From positions 1 to 17,394 of the forward strand of contig DAOSUS010000063.1 in assembly GCA_035378955.1 (NCBI GenBank): a DNA stretch of 17,394 nt. The letters run 5' to 3'. Both the position numbers and the translations under genes were made by a program. Below the pieces are notes generated by a model. The model did not search any database. It was not told the DNA's origin and worked only from the letters and a program-made list of their open reading frames with translations. The DNA is from Candidatus Hydrogenedens sp. Lineage in GTDB: Bacteria; Hydrogenedentota; Hydrogenedentia; Hydrogenedentales; Hydrogenedentaceae. Within the stretch, counting starts at the first letter, position 1, and each line of letters begins with the position of its first letter. Positions 7,220 to 14,834 of the stretch are shown in pieces.

Positions 7220-7825
7220 ATGCGAACAATGATACTTTTAGCCGTTTTTTTAGCAACATTATCCTTCTGTTTCATTCATGCTGAAGCCCTTGAATTAACT
7301 TTGAGTGTTAGTGGGACGATGGATGAAATTATGAAAGTTCTGGATTGTTTAAAGCAATCTGGGTTGGGATTATCTACATCCCGAACGGACACAGACCCGT
7401 TCCGAGTGCATATATATAGTTCCAATGAACCTGTAAAAGAAGAGTTAAAAGAGAGTATTACTGTGGGTTTTACGGAAATAAAAACAGAACCTGAGAGTCC
7501 CATTGCAGGAACATCATTAAAATTATCTGCTAAAATCATCGACACTCTTGACATTGTAGATACTGTGTCTGTAAGTGTTTTTGGGACTTCTATTTCTTCC
7601 GATTTAAAGGATGATGGGCAAAATGGTGATGAAGTTGCGGGTGATGGAATCTGGACAGGAATTTTTAATATTCCTACAGATGTTATGGGTAATAAAACAT
7701 TTATATTAACTGCCTTTGATGAAAAAGGAAAGATTATACAGTTGAAAATGGATGATGGTACTCTTAAACCTGTAATAGGAACTTATGAGTGTATTATACA
7801 ATCCCCTGAAAAAAATCAGAATTAG
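7220..7825 (+). CDS. Secreted Ig-like protein with DDG..GD..AGDG motif
   Basis: 201 residues from ATG 7220. The signal peptide is residues 1-23 (MRTMILLAVFLATLSFCFIH, cleavage likely after AEA or HA). Residues 24-75 form an unrecognised small domain. From about 80 to 195 there is a beta-rich, Ig-like region. Its hallmark is LKDDGQNGDEVAGDGIWTG (129-147), the acidic DDGxxGDxxAGDGxW/Y loop found in many secreted bacterial proteins, including 'choice-of-anchor X' proteins, and presumably a calcium-binding turn; the binding is inference. There is no C-terminal anchor or sorting motif, so the product is periplasmic or released. It is the first gene of a probable operon with a GT9 glycosyltransferase (24-nt gap) and a radical SAM enzyme. 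It could be the target or helper of that surface-modification pair, but nothing in the sequence proves it. Confidence 0.85.
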   Translation: MRTMILLAVFLATLSFCFIHAEALELTLSVSGTMDEIMKVLDCLKQSGLGLSTSRTDTDPFRVHIYSSNEPVKEELKESITVGFTEIKTEPESPIAGTSLKLSAKIIDTLDIVDTVSVSVFGTSISSDLKDDGQNGDEVAGDGIWTGIFNIPTDVMGNKTFILTAFDEKGKIIQLKMDDGTLKPVIGTYECIIQSPEKNQN

Positions 7826-7834
7826 ACATTTATC

Positions 7835-7842
7835 AAAAGGAG
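7835..7842 (+). promoter_or_regulatory. Ribosome binding site supporting a TTG start
   Basis: AAAAGGAG, seven bases before TTG 7850. There is no ATG or GTG at a suitable distance in that frame, so TTG is used. Confidence 0.75.
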
Positions 7843-7849
7843 CAGGGAT

Positions 7850-9097
7850 TTGAAATCTGAAACTATACGATTTTTAGACCGCTGGGTGGGAATTTTGTTG
7901 TGTTTTTTGTTAACAATATTTCATAGGTTAGTCCATATTTTTAATTTATCTCCAACTAAAGTTCACAATCCTAAAAAGATTTTATTTGTTAAACTTATTG
8001 AACAGGGGGCTATGGTTCTGGCATGTCCTGCTCTTGAAAAAGCCAAAAAGTGGGTAGGTGAAAATAATGTATATGTTTGTGCCTTTAATAAGAATTGTTT
8101 TGTATTACCTATTTTAAGGGTATTACCTGAGGAAAATATTATAGAAATTGATACATCGCATTTTTGGACACTTCTTCGTGATGTAATAAAGTTCTTTTTT
8201 AAATGCCGTAAGTTAGGAATAGATACCGCTATTGATTGTGAGTTTTTTTCGAGAGGTTCTGCGATAGTTACCTATTTAAGTGGAGCAAAAGCACGAATAG
8301 GAATGCATGGGTTTTTAAACGATGCTCCCTATCGTGGAGATTTGATGACCCATAAAGTAAGTTATAATCCCTACATACACACAAGTTATATTTACCTTTT
8401 AATGGTTGAAGCGTTAAAAGAATATCCTGGTGAAATACCCTTGTTAAAGGTTCCCTTTTTACATGAGGATATAACTATTCCCCGTTATTTACCTGATAAA
8501 GAACGACTGGAAAAGTGGAAAAAATTGTTAGGAAAAGATAACGAAGCAAATCAAAATAAACCGTATATTATTTTTACTCCGAATACTCATGACCTGCTAC
8601 GCGTTCGGAAATGGGATATAGAAAATTATTTAAAATTAGCCAGAAAATTGATTGAAAAATTTTCCAATATAACTTTTGTATTAACAGGATTTTTAGAAGA
8701 GCGAGAATCGTTAAATCGGTTTGAAAAGGAAATAGGAGGGAATTATTTCATAAACCTTGCAGGAAAAACAGATTTTGAAGATTTACTTACCCTTTATACT
8801 CTTTGTGATGTTTTAGTTACCAATGACAGCGGACCTGCCCATTTTGCAACAACTTCGGATATTGATATTGTAGTTTTATTTGGACCTGAAACCCCCGTTT
8901 TATTCTCTCCTGTAGGAGAACGGGTTCATATCCTTTATACAAACCTTGCATGCAGTCCCTGTTTAAATGCCTATAATTACCGCTTCTCATTTTGCGAGAA
9001 TAATAAATGTTTAAAATCTATCTCCGTTGACACGGTATTTGAAGAAGTATATAAATGTATACAACAGAGAAAAAAGGAACCTCCTATTTTGAATTAA
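7850..9097 (+). CDS. Glycosyltransferase family 9 (heptosyltransferase-like)
   Basis: 415 residues, TTG start with a good Shine-Dalgarno. GT9 enzymes transfer heptose or other sugars from nucleotide donors to lipid A core or similar glycans on the inner face of the inner membrane. The N-terminal half opens with KILFVKLIEQGAMVLACPAL (43-62), the acceptor-side loop. The C-terminal half has FTPNTHDLLRVRKWDIENY (242-260) and the donor-site signature TNDSGPAH (324-331), then FGPETP (344-349). A Cys-rich tail (C368, C371, C382, C387) is common in this subgroup. Residues 13-31 are hydrophobic and may anchor or tuck the N terminus into the membrane. The radical SAM gene begins inside its 3' end or 2 nt after it, implying translational coupling. 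Donor and acceptor are not known; the match is to the superfamily rather than to WaaC, WaaF or WaaQ specifically. Confidence 0.9.
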   Translation: MKSETIRFLDRWVGILLCFLLTIFHRLVHIFNLSPTKVHNPKKILFVKLIEQGAMVLACPALEKAKKWVGENNVYVCAFNKNCFVLPILRVLPEENIIEIDTSHFWTLLRDVIKFFFKCRKLGIDTAIDCEFFSRGSAIVTYLSGAKARIGMHGFLNDAPYRGDLMTHKVSYNPYIHTSYIYLLMVEALKEYPGEIPLLKVPFLHEDITIPRYLPDKERLEKWKKLLGKDNEANQNKPYIIFTPNTHDLLRVRKWDIENYLKLARKLIEKFSNITFVLTGFLEERESLNRFEKEIGGNYFINLAGKTDFEDLLTLYTLCDVLVTNDSGPAHFATTSDIDIVVLFGPETPVLFSPVGERVHILYTNLACSPCLNAYNYRFSFCENNKCLKSISVDTVFEEVYKCIQQRKKEPPILN

Positions 9098-10185
9098 AAA
9101 TGAATCTAATCACTCCTTTATATACAGGAATAAAGATATTAAATGTCTTATATAGCCGATGGCGCGGGATTATACCCTCTTATCTGCCTATTCTTATTGC
9201 TTTTGTAACATACCGTTGTAATCTCCGATGTATAATGTGTGGTCTTTGTGAATTACGGGAACATACGAATCCTGATGAATTAACAACGGAAGAATGGAAA
9301 TCTGTAATACAATCGGCAAAAAAATTAGGGACTTTCATCATTTCAATATCGGGTGGGGAACCTCTATTAAGAAAAGACCTTGAAGAAATAATATGTTTTG
9401 CAGAGGGGAACAAAATATCCACACATTTATGCACCAATGGAACACTTATTGATAAAGATAGAGCCAAAACACTTCGAGAGTCCGGACTAAAAACAATTTC
9501 TTTTTCTCTGGATAGTGCCATTGAAGAAGTCCATGACGCTATTCGTGGTAAAGGACAGTATCAAAAAACGATTACGGGTATTCAAAACATTCGCTGTATT
9601 GCCCCTGAAATTCGCATTAGTATTAATACTGTCATTACGAAGACGAATTTCAGGAACATATCATCTCTTGTCCCACTTGCTAAAAAATTGGGGGCTGTTC
9701 AAATCAAATTTGCACCAATTCATTCTAATCTCCTACATCGTTTCAAAAACGAAAAGGCGTGGGAAGAATTATTTTTTAATGAAAAAGAACTGCAGGAACT
9801 TGATAACGAACTAACAAAAGCAAAAAATTTATGTAAAATAGAACGGATTTTAACTACTTCAGACCGTTTCTATAGTGGTATATCAAGAAGTTTTTTGGAA
9901 CAAAATATTTTTACATGTTTTGCGGGTTTTCTGGATTGCACTGTGGCTCCGGATGGTAAAGTAGGGGCTTGTTGTGATATAGAAACTCCTTTATCTGTTC
10001 GAGAACAAGCTTTGGATAAGATATGGAAGTCAGCAGCATTCCATCCGGCAAGGCAAAAGGTGTGTCAATGTAAGAAATATTGTTGGGATACTACAAATAC
10101 AGAGTTTAGTTTAAGATTAAACCCAAAAACTATGGTTTCCGAACTTCCTACGATGTTGAAAGAGGTTCTTTTTTATCTAAAATAG
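9055..10185 (+). CDS. Radical SAM enzyme with SPASM-like C-terminal cysteine cluster
   Basis: 376 residues if started at ATG 9055 (weak GAAGAAG upstream, overlapping the GT9 gene by 43 nt). ATG 9100 (residue 16), 2 nt after the GT9 stop, is equally plausible by translational coupling; neither has a strong Shine-Dalgarno. CNLRCIMC (C55, C59, C62) binds the SAM [4Fe-4S] cluster, with an extra C65. GGEP (100-103) and the TNG near 127 are standard SAM-binding elements. The C-terminal region carries C288, C295, C306, C307, C337, C339 and C343, the spacing style of SPASM/twitch domains holding auxiliary clusters in peptide-modifying or sugar-modifying enzymes. No precursor peptide gene is visible beside it. 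Its partnership with a GT9 transferase makes a surface-sugar or glycolipid role as likely as peptide maturation. The 3' end overlaps clpA tail-to-tail by 38 bp. Confidence 0.9.
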   Translation: MYTTEKKGTSYFELKMNLITPLYTGIKILNVLYSRWRGIIPSYLPILIAFVTYRCNLRCIMCGLCELREHTNPDELTTEEWKSVIQSAKKLGTFIISISGGEPLLRKDLEEIICFAEGNKISTHLCTNGTLIDKDRAKTLRESGLKTISFSLDSAIEEVHDAIRGKGQYQKTITGIQNIRCIAPEIRISINTVITKTNFRNISSLVPLAKKLGAVQIKFAPIHSNLLHRFKNEKAWEELFFNEKELQELDNELTKAKNLCKIERILTTSDRFYSGISRSFLEQNIFTCFAGFLDCTVAPDGKVGACCDIETPLSVREQALDKIWKSAAFHPARQKVCQCKKYCWDTTNTEFSLRLNPKTMVSELPTMLKEVLFYLK

Positions 10186-12427
10186 ATGGGCTCTGGTTAA
10201 AATTAAAATTAATCCTATCATCTGGAGATATGTCAATATATACATATCCCCCCTGTTCTAATTTGCCGAACAATATTTCGTCAGCAAGAGGTGTTTCAAT
10301 CTCTTTCTGAATAAGGCGTGCTAAGGGTCTTGCCCCTAATCGGGTATCATAACCTTTTTCAGCCAACCATTTACGGGCATTGGGACTTAATTCCAGAGCC
10401 ACTTGTTTCTCTATGAGTTGAGATTTAATACGATTAATAAACTTATCTACAATCATTTTCATTACTTCAATGTTTAGAGGGCTAAAGGAAACGATAGCAT
10501 CCAATCGGTTACGAAATTCTGGAGACATTGTTTGTTCAATAGCTTTTATACTTTTTCGTTCTGCATCATTTTGAGACATTGTAAAACCGATGGATTGGGA
10601 ATATAGTTCACGGGCACCTGCATTGGAGGTCATAATCAGGATTACATTTCGAAAATCTGCTCTCTTCCCCATATTATCGGTTAAGGTGGCTTCATCCATA
10701 ACTTGAAGTAATATATTAAACAAATCAGGATGCGCTTTTTCGATTTCATCCAGTAGAAGCACTGTATAGGGATGTCTGCGTATTTCATCAACAAGAATAC
10801 CGCCCTGTTCAAATCCTATATATCCCGGTGGAGCACCGATTAAGCGGGCTACGGCATGTTTCTCCATATACTCACTCATATCATATCTTGCGAAATGATT
10901 ACCTAAAATAAAAGCAAGTTGTCTGGCAACCTCTGTTTTTCCAACGCCTGTGGGTCCTGTAAATAGGAAACACCCAATAGGACGGTTGGGTTTTCCTAAT
11001 CCGGCACGGGAACGGCGAATGGCTTTAACTACCATTTCTATGGCTTCGTCCTGTCCGAAAACAACAGACTTCAATTCTTCTTCAAGGTTTTTAAGCTTTT
11101 CGCGGTCTGCGGAATTGACAGTGCGTAATGGAATTTGTGCCATATCGGCAATAGTTCGTTCAATATCTTTGACATCTACTGTTATAGGAGATTCCTTAGC
11201 TTCGATACGAACCATAGCAGCGGACTCATCCAGAACATCTACTGCTTTATCGGGCAGGAAACGGTCGTTTAAATACTTTGCGGACAGGTCAACGGAGGCG
11301 ACCAACGCTTCATCTGTAAATTCCACTTTATGGTGTTGTTCATAATGTCCTTTTAATCCACGGACAATCTGAATACATTCTTCTATTGTAGGTTCGTTAA
11401 CATCAATTTTCTGGAATCGTCTTGAAAGTGCTCTGTCTTTTTCGAAATGATTTTTAAATTCTTCATAAGTCGTTGCTCCGATACAATGCAATTCCCCACT
11501 AGCTAAAAAGGGCTTTAATATGGAAGCGGCATCAATACTGGATTCTGTTGTGCTACCGGCACCTACTAAAGTATGAATTTCATCAAAGTAAAGTATTGCA
11601 TTTTTCTTTTTTAATACCTCATTGATTAATGACTTTATCCTTTGTTCAAAATCACCACGATATTTCGTTCCCGCAAGCATACCTGGTAAATCTACCATGT
11701 ATAATTCTACATCTTTCATGGAATCAGGGACTTTACCATCGGCTATTCGCTGGGCTAATCCTTCAACAATGGCTGTTTTCCCTACGCCAGGTTCACCTAC
11801 AAAAATAGGATTGTTTTTTCTTCTTCTACAAAGAACGCGAATAGCCCTTTGAATTTCCTTTTCCCGACCTATTACTGGGTCTATTTTCCCTTTTCTCGCT
11901 TTCTGGACAAGATTAACAGTAAAACTTTCCAGGATACTATTTGTTTTTCTGTCTCTTTCGCGTTCTCTACTGACATCGGGTTCTTGTTCATAACGCTCGT
12001 AACGGTTGGCATGTGAAATATATTCTAAAATTTCCAGACGGGTAACACCTTCTTGATACAGAAAATATGCGGAATGAGAATCTTCTTCCTCAAATAATGC
12101 AGCGAGAATATCACCGGCATCTACTTCAGACTTGCTTGAATTTTGGACATGATATACGGCACGCTGGATTAATCGGTCAAAAGCAGGGGTTTGCTGAAGG
12201 TTTAATTCCACACTTTTGGGGACTTTTGAGATATATTCATCGAAGAAAGTATTCAATTTCTTACGCAACCGTTCAATATTACATCCACAATATTGAAGTA
12301 TTTCTTTGCCATAAGGGTCGTCCAATAAAACATAAAGCAAGTGTTCCGGGCATAAGTACTCATGCCTTCTTTTTCTTGCTTCTTTTAGAGCATTTCCAAT
12401 GGCTTTTTGAATTTCTTTACTTAACAT
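10148..12427 (-). CDS. clpA: ATP-dependent Clp protease ATP-binding subunit ClpA
   Basis: 759 residues, the size of E. coli ClpA. This hexameric AAA+ unfoldase feeds substrates, notably N-degron proteins delivered by ClpS, into ClpP. The Clp-N double repeat covers about 1-140. D1 has Walker A GEPGVGKT (211-218) and Walker B LYFDEIH (279-285); D2 has GPTGVGKT (491-498) and LLLDEIE (557-563), with sensor-2 GAR (698-700). There is no long coiled-coil middle domain, which excludes ClpB. QSIGFTMS (611-618) holds the ClpP-docking tripeptide, here IGF rather than the IGL of E. coli ClpA. Start ATG 12427 has AAAAAGG about eight bases before it. It sits 66 nt downstream of clpS, an obvious functional operon. 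The last 12 codons overlap the convergent radical SAM gene. clpP is not in the window. Confidence 0.97.
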   Translation of the reverse strand: MLSKEIQKAIGNALKEARKRRHEYLCPEHLLYVLLDDPYGKEILQYCGCNIERLRKKLNTFFDEYISKVPKSVELNLQQTPAFDRLIQRAVYHVQNSSKSEVDAGDILAALFEEEDSHSAYFLYQEGVTRLEILEYISHANRYERYEQEPDVSRERERDRKTNSILESFTVNLVQKARKGKIDPVIGREKEIQRAIRVLCRRRKNNPIFVGEPGVGKTAIVEGLAQRIADGKVPDSMKDVELYMVDLPGMLAGTKYRGDFEQRIKSLINEVLKKKNAILYFDEIHTLVGAGSTTESSIDAASILKPFLASGELHCIGATTYEEFKNHFEKDRALSRRFQKIDVNEPTIEECIQIVRGLKGHYEQHHKVEFTDEALVASVDLSAKYLNDRFLPDKAVDVLDESAAMVRIEAKESPITVDVKDIERTIADMAQIPLRTVNSADREKLKNLEEELKSVVFGQDEAIEMVVKAIRRSRAGLGKPNRPIGCFLFTGPTGVGKTEVARQLAFILGNHFARYDMSEYMEKHAVARLIGAPPGYIGFEQGGILVDEIRRHPYTVLLLDEIEKAHPDLFNILLQVMDEATLTDNMGKRADFRNVILIMTSNAGARELYSQSIGFTMSQNDAERKSIKAIEQTMSPEFRNRLDAIVSFSPLNIEVMKMIVDKFINRIKSQLIEKQVALELSPNARKWLAEKGYDTRLGARPLARLIQKEIETPLADEILFGKLEQGGYVYIDISPDDRINFNFNQSPSILDKKEPLSTS

Positions 12428-12493
12428 ATACGAAGCCTTTTTATAGTATTAACGATTGTAAGTTTATATATAATAACAATATTTTCATAAAAA

Positions 12494-12802
12494 TTATTCA
12501 GGGCTGATAGAACATTTTAATGGGAAACCGTTTTCCCTTGCTATTTGATGAACCACTTCTACCTTTGCTTCGGCAACAGAACGAATATAAATACCCGCTA
12601 CGCCAATTCCTTCGCGATGAACTTTTAACATTATACGGACAGCCTCATCATGGGATTTGTTGAAAATATTTCTTAATATGTAAACAACAAATTCCATCGT
12701 CGTATAATGGTCATTATGCAATAGAACCCGATAAAGTCTCGGAAGTTCTATTGTATTTTCATCTTTAACTTGTTTTTCTTGTTCTGTCCCCGCTGAAGAC
12801 AT
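12494..12802 (-). CDS. clpS: ATP-dependent Clp protease adaptor ClpS (N-recognin)
   Basis: 102 residues, typical length. ClpS binds bulky hydrophobic N-terminal residues and hands such proteins to the ClpA N-domain. After a flexible acidic tail (1-20), the core begins LYRVLLHNDHYTTMEFVV (23-40). N30, D31, T34 and the gatekeeper M36 match E. coli N34, D35, T38 and M40; H62 in KVHREG matches H66. GIYIRSVAEAKV (70-81) is the conserved second half of the fold. All N-degron-contacting residues I can identify are kept, so recognition of Leu, Phe, Tyr and Trp N termini is expected. AGAGG seven bases before the ATG supports the start. It lies directly upstream of clpA. Confidence 0.97.
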   Translation of the reverse strand: MSSAGTEQEKQVKDENTIELPRLYRVLLHNDHYTTMEFVVYILRNIFNKSHDEAVRIMLKVHREGIGVAGIYIRSVAEAKVEVVHQIARENGFPLKCSISPE

Positions 12803-12823
12803 TTCTTAACCTCTATGCTTTAT

Positions 12824-12835
12824 ATTATAATTATA
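12824..12835 (-). promoter_or_regulatory. Twin -10 elements upstream of clpS
   Basis: On the minus strand two perfect TATAAT hexamers stand back to back (12835-12830 and 12829-12824), 22 nt before the clpS ATG. No good -35 lies 16-18 nt further upstream, so strength or activator dependence is unclear. Confidence 0.35.
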
Positions 12836-12872
12836 CAATAATCCAGAATTAGACACATAAAAGCAAAAAAAC

Positions 12873-12902
12873 TTGACAAACTATATTTAAAAGTAATATT
12901 TT
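12873..12902 (+). promoter_or_regulatory. Candidate promoter with perfect TTGACA -35
   Basis: TTGACA at 12873-12878, 18 nt, then TATTTT (12897-12902); an alternative -10, TAATAT, lies at 15-nt spacing (12894-12899). It drives the Cys-rich protein and response regulator, with a leader of about 24 nt carrying GAGGA. It is the only consensus -35 I found paired with a gene start here. Confidence 0.5.
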
Positions 12903-12932
12903 AATTAAAATTGATTTTGAGGATTTTTTTCA

Positions 12933-13229
12933 ATGAAAAGTTGCTATAGATGTGGGAATCCTTGGGAAAGTATTACGAAAAAGCAGCCGGGGGTAAAGGA
13001 GACATGTCCGAAATGTAATGCATACTTGCATTGTTGCAATAATTGTAGATGGTATACACCGGGGAAACCCAATAACTGTATGATACCGAATACAGAATAT
13101 GTAGCAGACCGAGAAGGACCGAATTTTTGTGATGAATTTGAGATGAAAGAAGGAAATCTGGATACATCATGGGAAGAACAAAAGAACAAAGCAAAAAAAG
13201 AATTTGAAAAACTTTTTGGAAATGGATAA
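12933..13229 (+). CDS. Small nine-cysteine, probably zinc-binding protein
   Basis: 98 residues, ATG behind GAGGA. Cysteines lie at C4-x2-C7, C25-x2-C28, C34, C35, C38, C49 and C66. The first two pairs look like a zinc ribbon (C-x2-C, 17 residues, C-x2-C). The second block reads LHCCNNCRWYTPGKPNNC (32-49), then PNFCDEFE (63-70). The tail (75-98) is a charged helix. I know this cysteine pattern from short uncharacterised bacterial proteins but not from a characterised one. No signal peptide or membrane segment, so cytoplasmic; metal binding is inferred from spacing. It shares a transcript with the sigma-54 activator 3 nt downstream, raising the possibility that it is a redox or metal sensor or adaptor for that regulator, which has no kinase nearby. 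Confidence 0.85.
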   Translation: MKSCYRCGNPWESITKKQPGVKETCPKCNAYLHCCNNCRWYTPGKPNNCMIPNTEYVADREGPNFCDEFEMKEGNLDTSWEEQKNKAKKEFEKLFGNG

Positions 13230-13232
13230 TAT

Positions 13233-14687
13233 ATGGAAAATACAATTTGTTCAGCACCAACAGAAAAGGAATCGTTTGAAATTATGTCATCAAACACACA
13301 GGAGAAAGAAGCCATTATTCACATTCTCATTGTAGATGACCGGGAAAACATGAGAAATTTGCTTTCTCAGACTTTCCTGGAAATGGGCTTCAAGGTCAGT
13401 GTCGCTTCTACGGGTGAGGAAGCCATAGATAAAATAACCCGTCATTTATTTCACATTGTAATTACAGACCTGAGTATGCCTGGAAAATCCGGTATGGATG
13501 TCCTGCGTTATGTTAAAAGTGTATCACCGGAAACCGAGGTAATTATTATCACGGCTTATGGGACTATTGAAATCGCTGTGGAAGCGATGCGATTAGGGGC
13601 ACATGATTTTATTACCAAACCGTTCCAATTAGCTGTTTTACAAAATAAAATTTCGAAGTTGGCAAAACAAATACAAATAAAAAATACGAATAGAGCCCAG
13701 ACATGGATACATCCTTCTGTTCAACATTTAGTAGGAGAAAGTGCTCAAACAAGGCAATTGCGTCAAATTATTGCACGAGTTGCACCTACAAAGAGTTCGG
13801 TTTTAATAACAGGCCCCAGTGGTGTAGGGAAAGAACTTGTAGCAAGGGCATTGCATGAAGCAAGTCCACGACGGGATGAACCTTTTATTGCATTGAATTG
13901 TGCGTCATTGGCTCCTACCTTGCTGGAAAGTGAATTATTTGGACATGAGAAAGGAGCCTTTACAGGGGCAACTTCGAGAAGGGAAGGACGGTTCGAACGG
14001 GCACATAAGGGAACTCTGTTTCTTGACGAAGTGGGTGAAATAGACCCCAGTGTTCAGGTAAAGTTATTGCGTGTGCTTCAGGATGGAGAGTTTGAGCGTG
14101 TAGGAGGGACAGAAACCATTAAGGTGGATGTCCGTATAGTGGCTGCAACAAATCGAGATTTAAGACAGGCTATAGTTCAGGGAACATTTCGGGAAGATTT
14201 TTATTATCGCCTGAATGTATTTTCCATATATGTTCCGCCGTTAAAGGAAAGACCCGATGATATTCCTGCTTTGGTAGAACATTTTTTGAATAAGTTCAGT
14301 ATGGAGTTAAGGAAAGAAGTATATGAGGTAGATGATGAAGTTCTTGATTTGTTCTTACGATATCCCTGGCCCGGGAATATCCGTGAATTGGAAAATATTA
14401 TGGAACGGGCTATCGTTTTAGCAACAGGACCTCAGGTAACAATCAATGAGATGCCTTTTGAATTGCAAAACTATATAGAAAAGAACTTACAGGTAGAATC
14501 TGAAAATAAAGATTTGCAGCAGGGGAAGGAAGATTTATCTCTGGAACAACATACAGAACGGTTAGAAAGGGAACTGATACTTAAAGCGTTAGAAAAATTC
14601 CATTGGAATAAAACTCGAGCAGCGGAATTGTTGGGGATTAAACGAACCACTCTCCAATATAGAATTAAAAGACTTGGATTGGAGTAA
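13233..14687 (+). CDS. Sigma-54-dependent response regulator, NtrC family
   Basis: 484 residues with the full three-domain layout. Receiver (about 28-145): acidic pocket D35-D36, phospho-acceptor D79, T107, K129. AAA+ domain (about 165-400): Walker A GPSGVGKE (194-201), the sigma-54 contact loop GAFTGA (241-246), Walker B LFLDE (262-266) and the R-finger region YYRLNVF (324-330). C-terminal Fis-type HTH (about 455-482): NKTRAAELLGIKRTTLQYRI. All working residues are intact, so it should be a phosphorylation-controlled activator of sigma-54 promoters. A 27-residue N-terminal tail precedes the receiver; the start at 13233 has only a weak GGA, relying on coupling to the previous gene. ATG 13284 is an alternative start. 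No histidine kinase gene is in the window. I found no convincing TGGCAC-N5-TTGC site upstream of the genes here, so its regulon lies elsewhere or is degenerate. Confidence 0.95.
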   Translation: MENTICSAPTEKESFEIMSSNTQEKEAIIHILIVDDRENMRNLLSQTFLEMGFKVSVASTGEEAIDKITRHLFHIVITDLSMPGKSGMDVLRYVKSVSPETEVIIITAYGTIEIAVEAMRLGAHDFITKPFQLAVLQNKISKLAKQIQIKNTNRAQTWIHPSVQHLVGESAQTRQLRQIIARVAPTKSSVLITGPSGVGKELVARALHEASPRRDEPFIALNCASLAPTLLESELFGHEKGAFTGATSRREGRFERAHKGTLFLDEVGEIDPSVQVKLLRVLQDGEFERVGGTETIKVDVRIVAATNRDLRQAIVQGTFREDFYYRLNVFSIYVPPLKERPDDIPALVEHFLNKFSMELRKEVYEVDDEVLDLFLRYPWPGNIRELENIMERAIVLATGPQVTINEMPFELQNYIEKNLQVESENKDLQQGKEDLSLEQHTERLERELILKALEKFHWNKTRAAELLGIKRTTLQYRIKRLGLE

Positions 14688-14834
14688 AGGTTTTATTTCT
14701 GTAAAATAGGCAATCTTGTTTATATACATTGAAATAGATAGGGAGAGTTCTTTTAACAAGGATAATTTCATAAGCAGAGATATATAACATAATTTGTGTT
14801 ATTATAAAATTTGTTAAAAAGAAGGGAAATATCT

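Noticed and set aside
10148..12427. ClpB disaggregase instead of ClpA
   Set aside because: The coiled-coil middle domain is absent, the ClpP-docking IGF loop is present and clpS lies directly upstream.
10950..12507. Plus-strand open frames at 10950-11345, 11622-11852 and 12067-12507
   Set aside because: They lie antisense to the strongly conserved clpA and have no recognisable product or ribosome site.
12944..13315. Minus-strand open frames opposite the Cys-rich gene
   Set aside because: Shadows of a gene with coherent cysteine motifs and a good promoter; they also run across two plus-strand genes.
14688..14834. Sigma-54 promoter before the fucosidase gene
   Set aside because: No GG-N10-GC pattern resembling TGGCAC-N5-TTGC on the correct strand.
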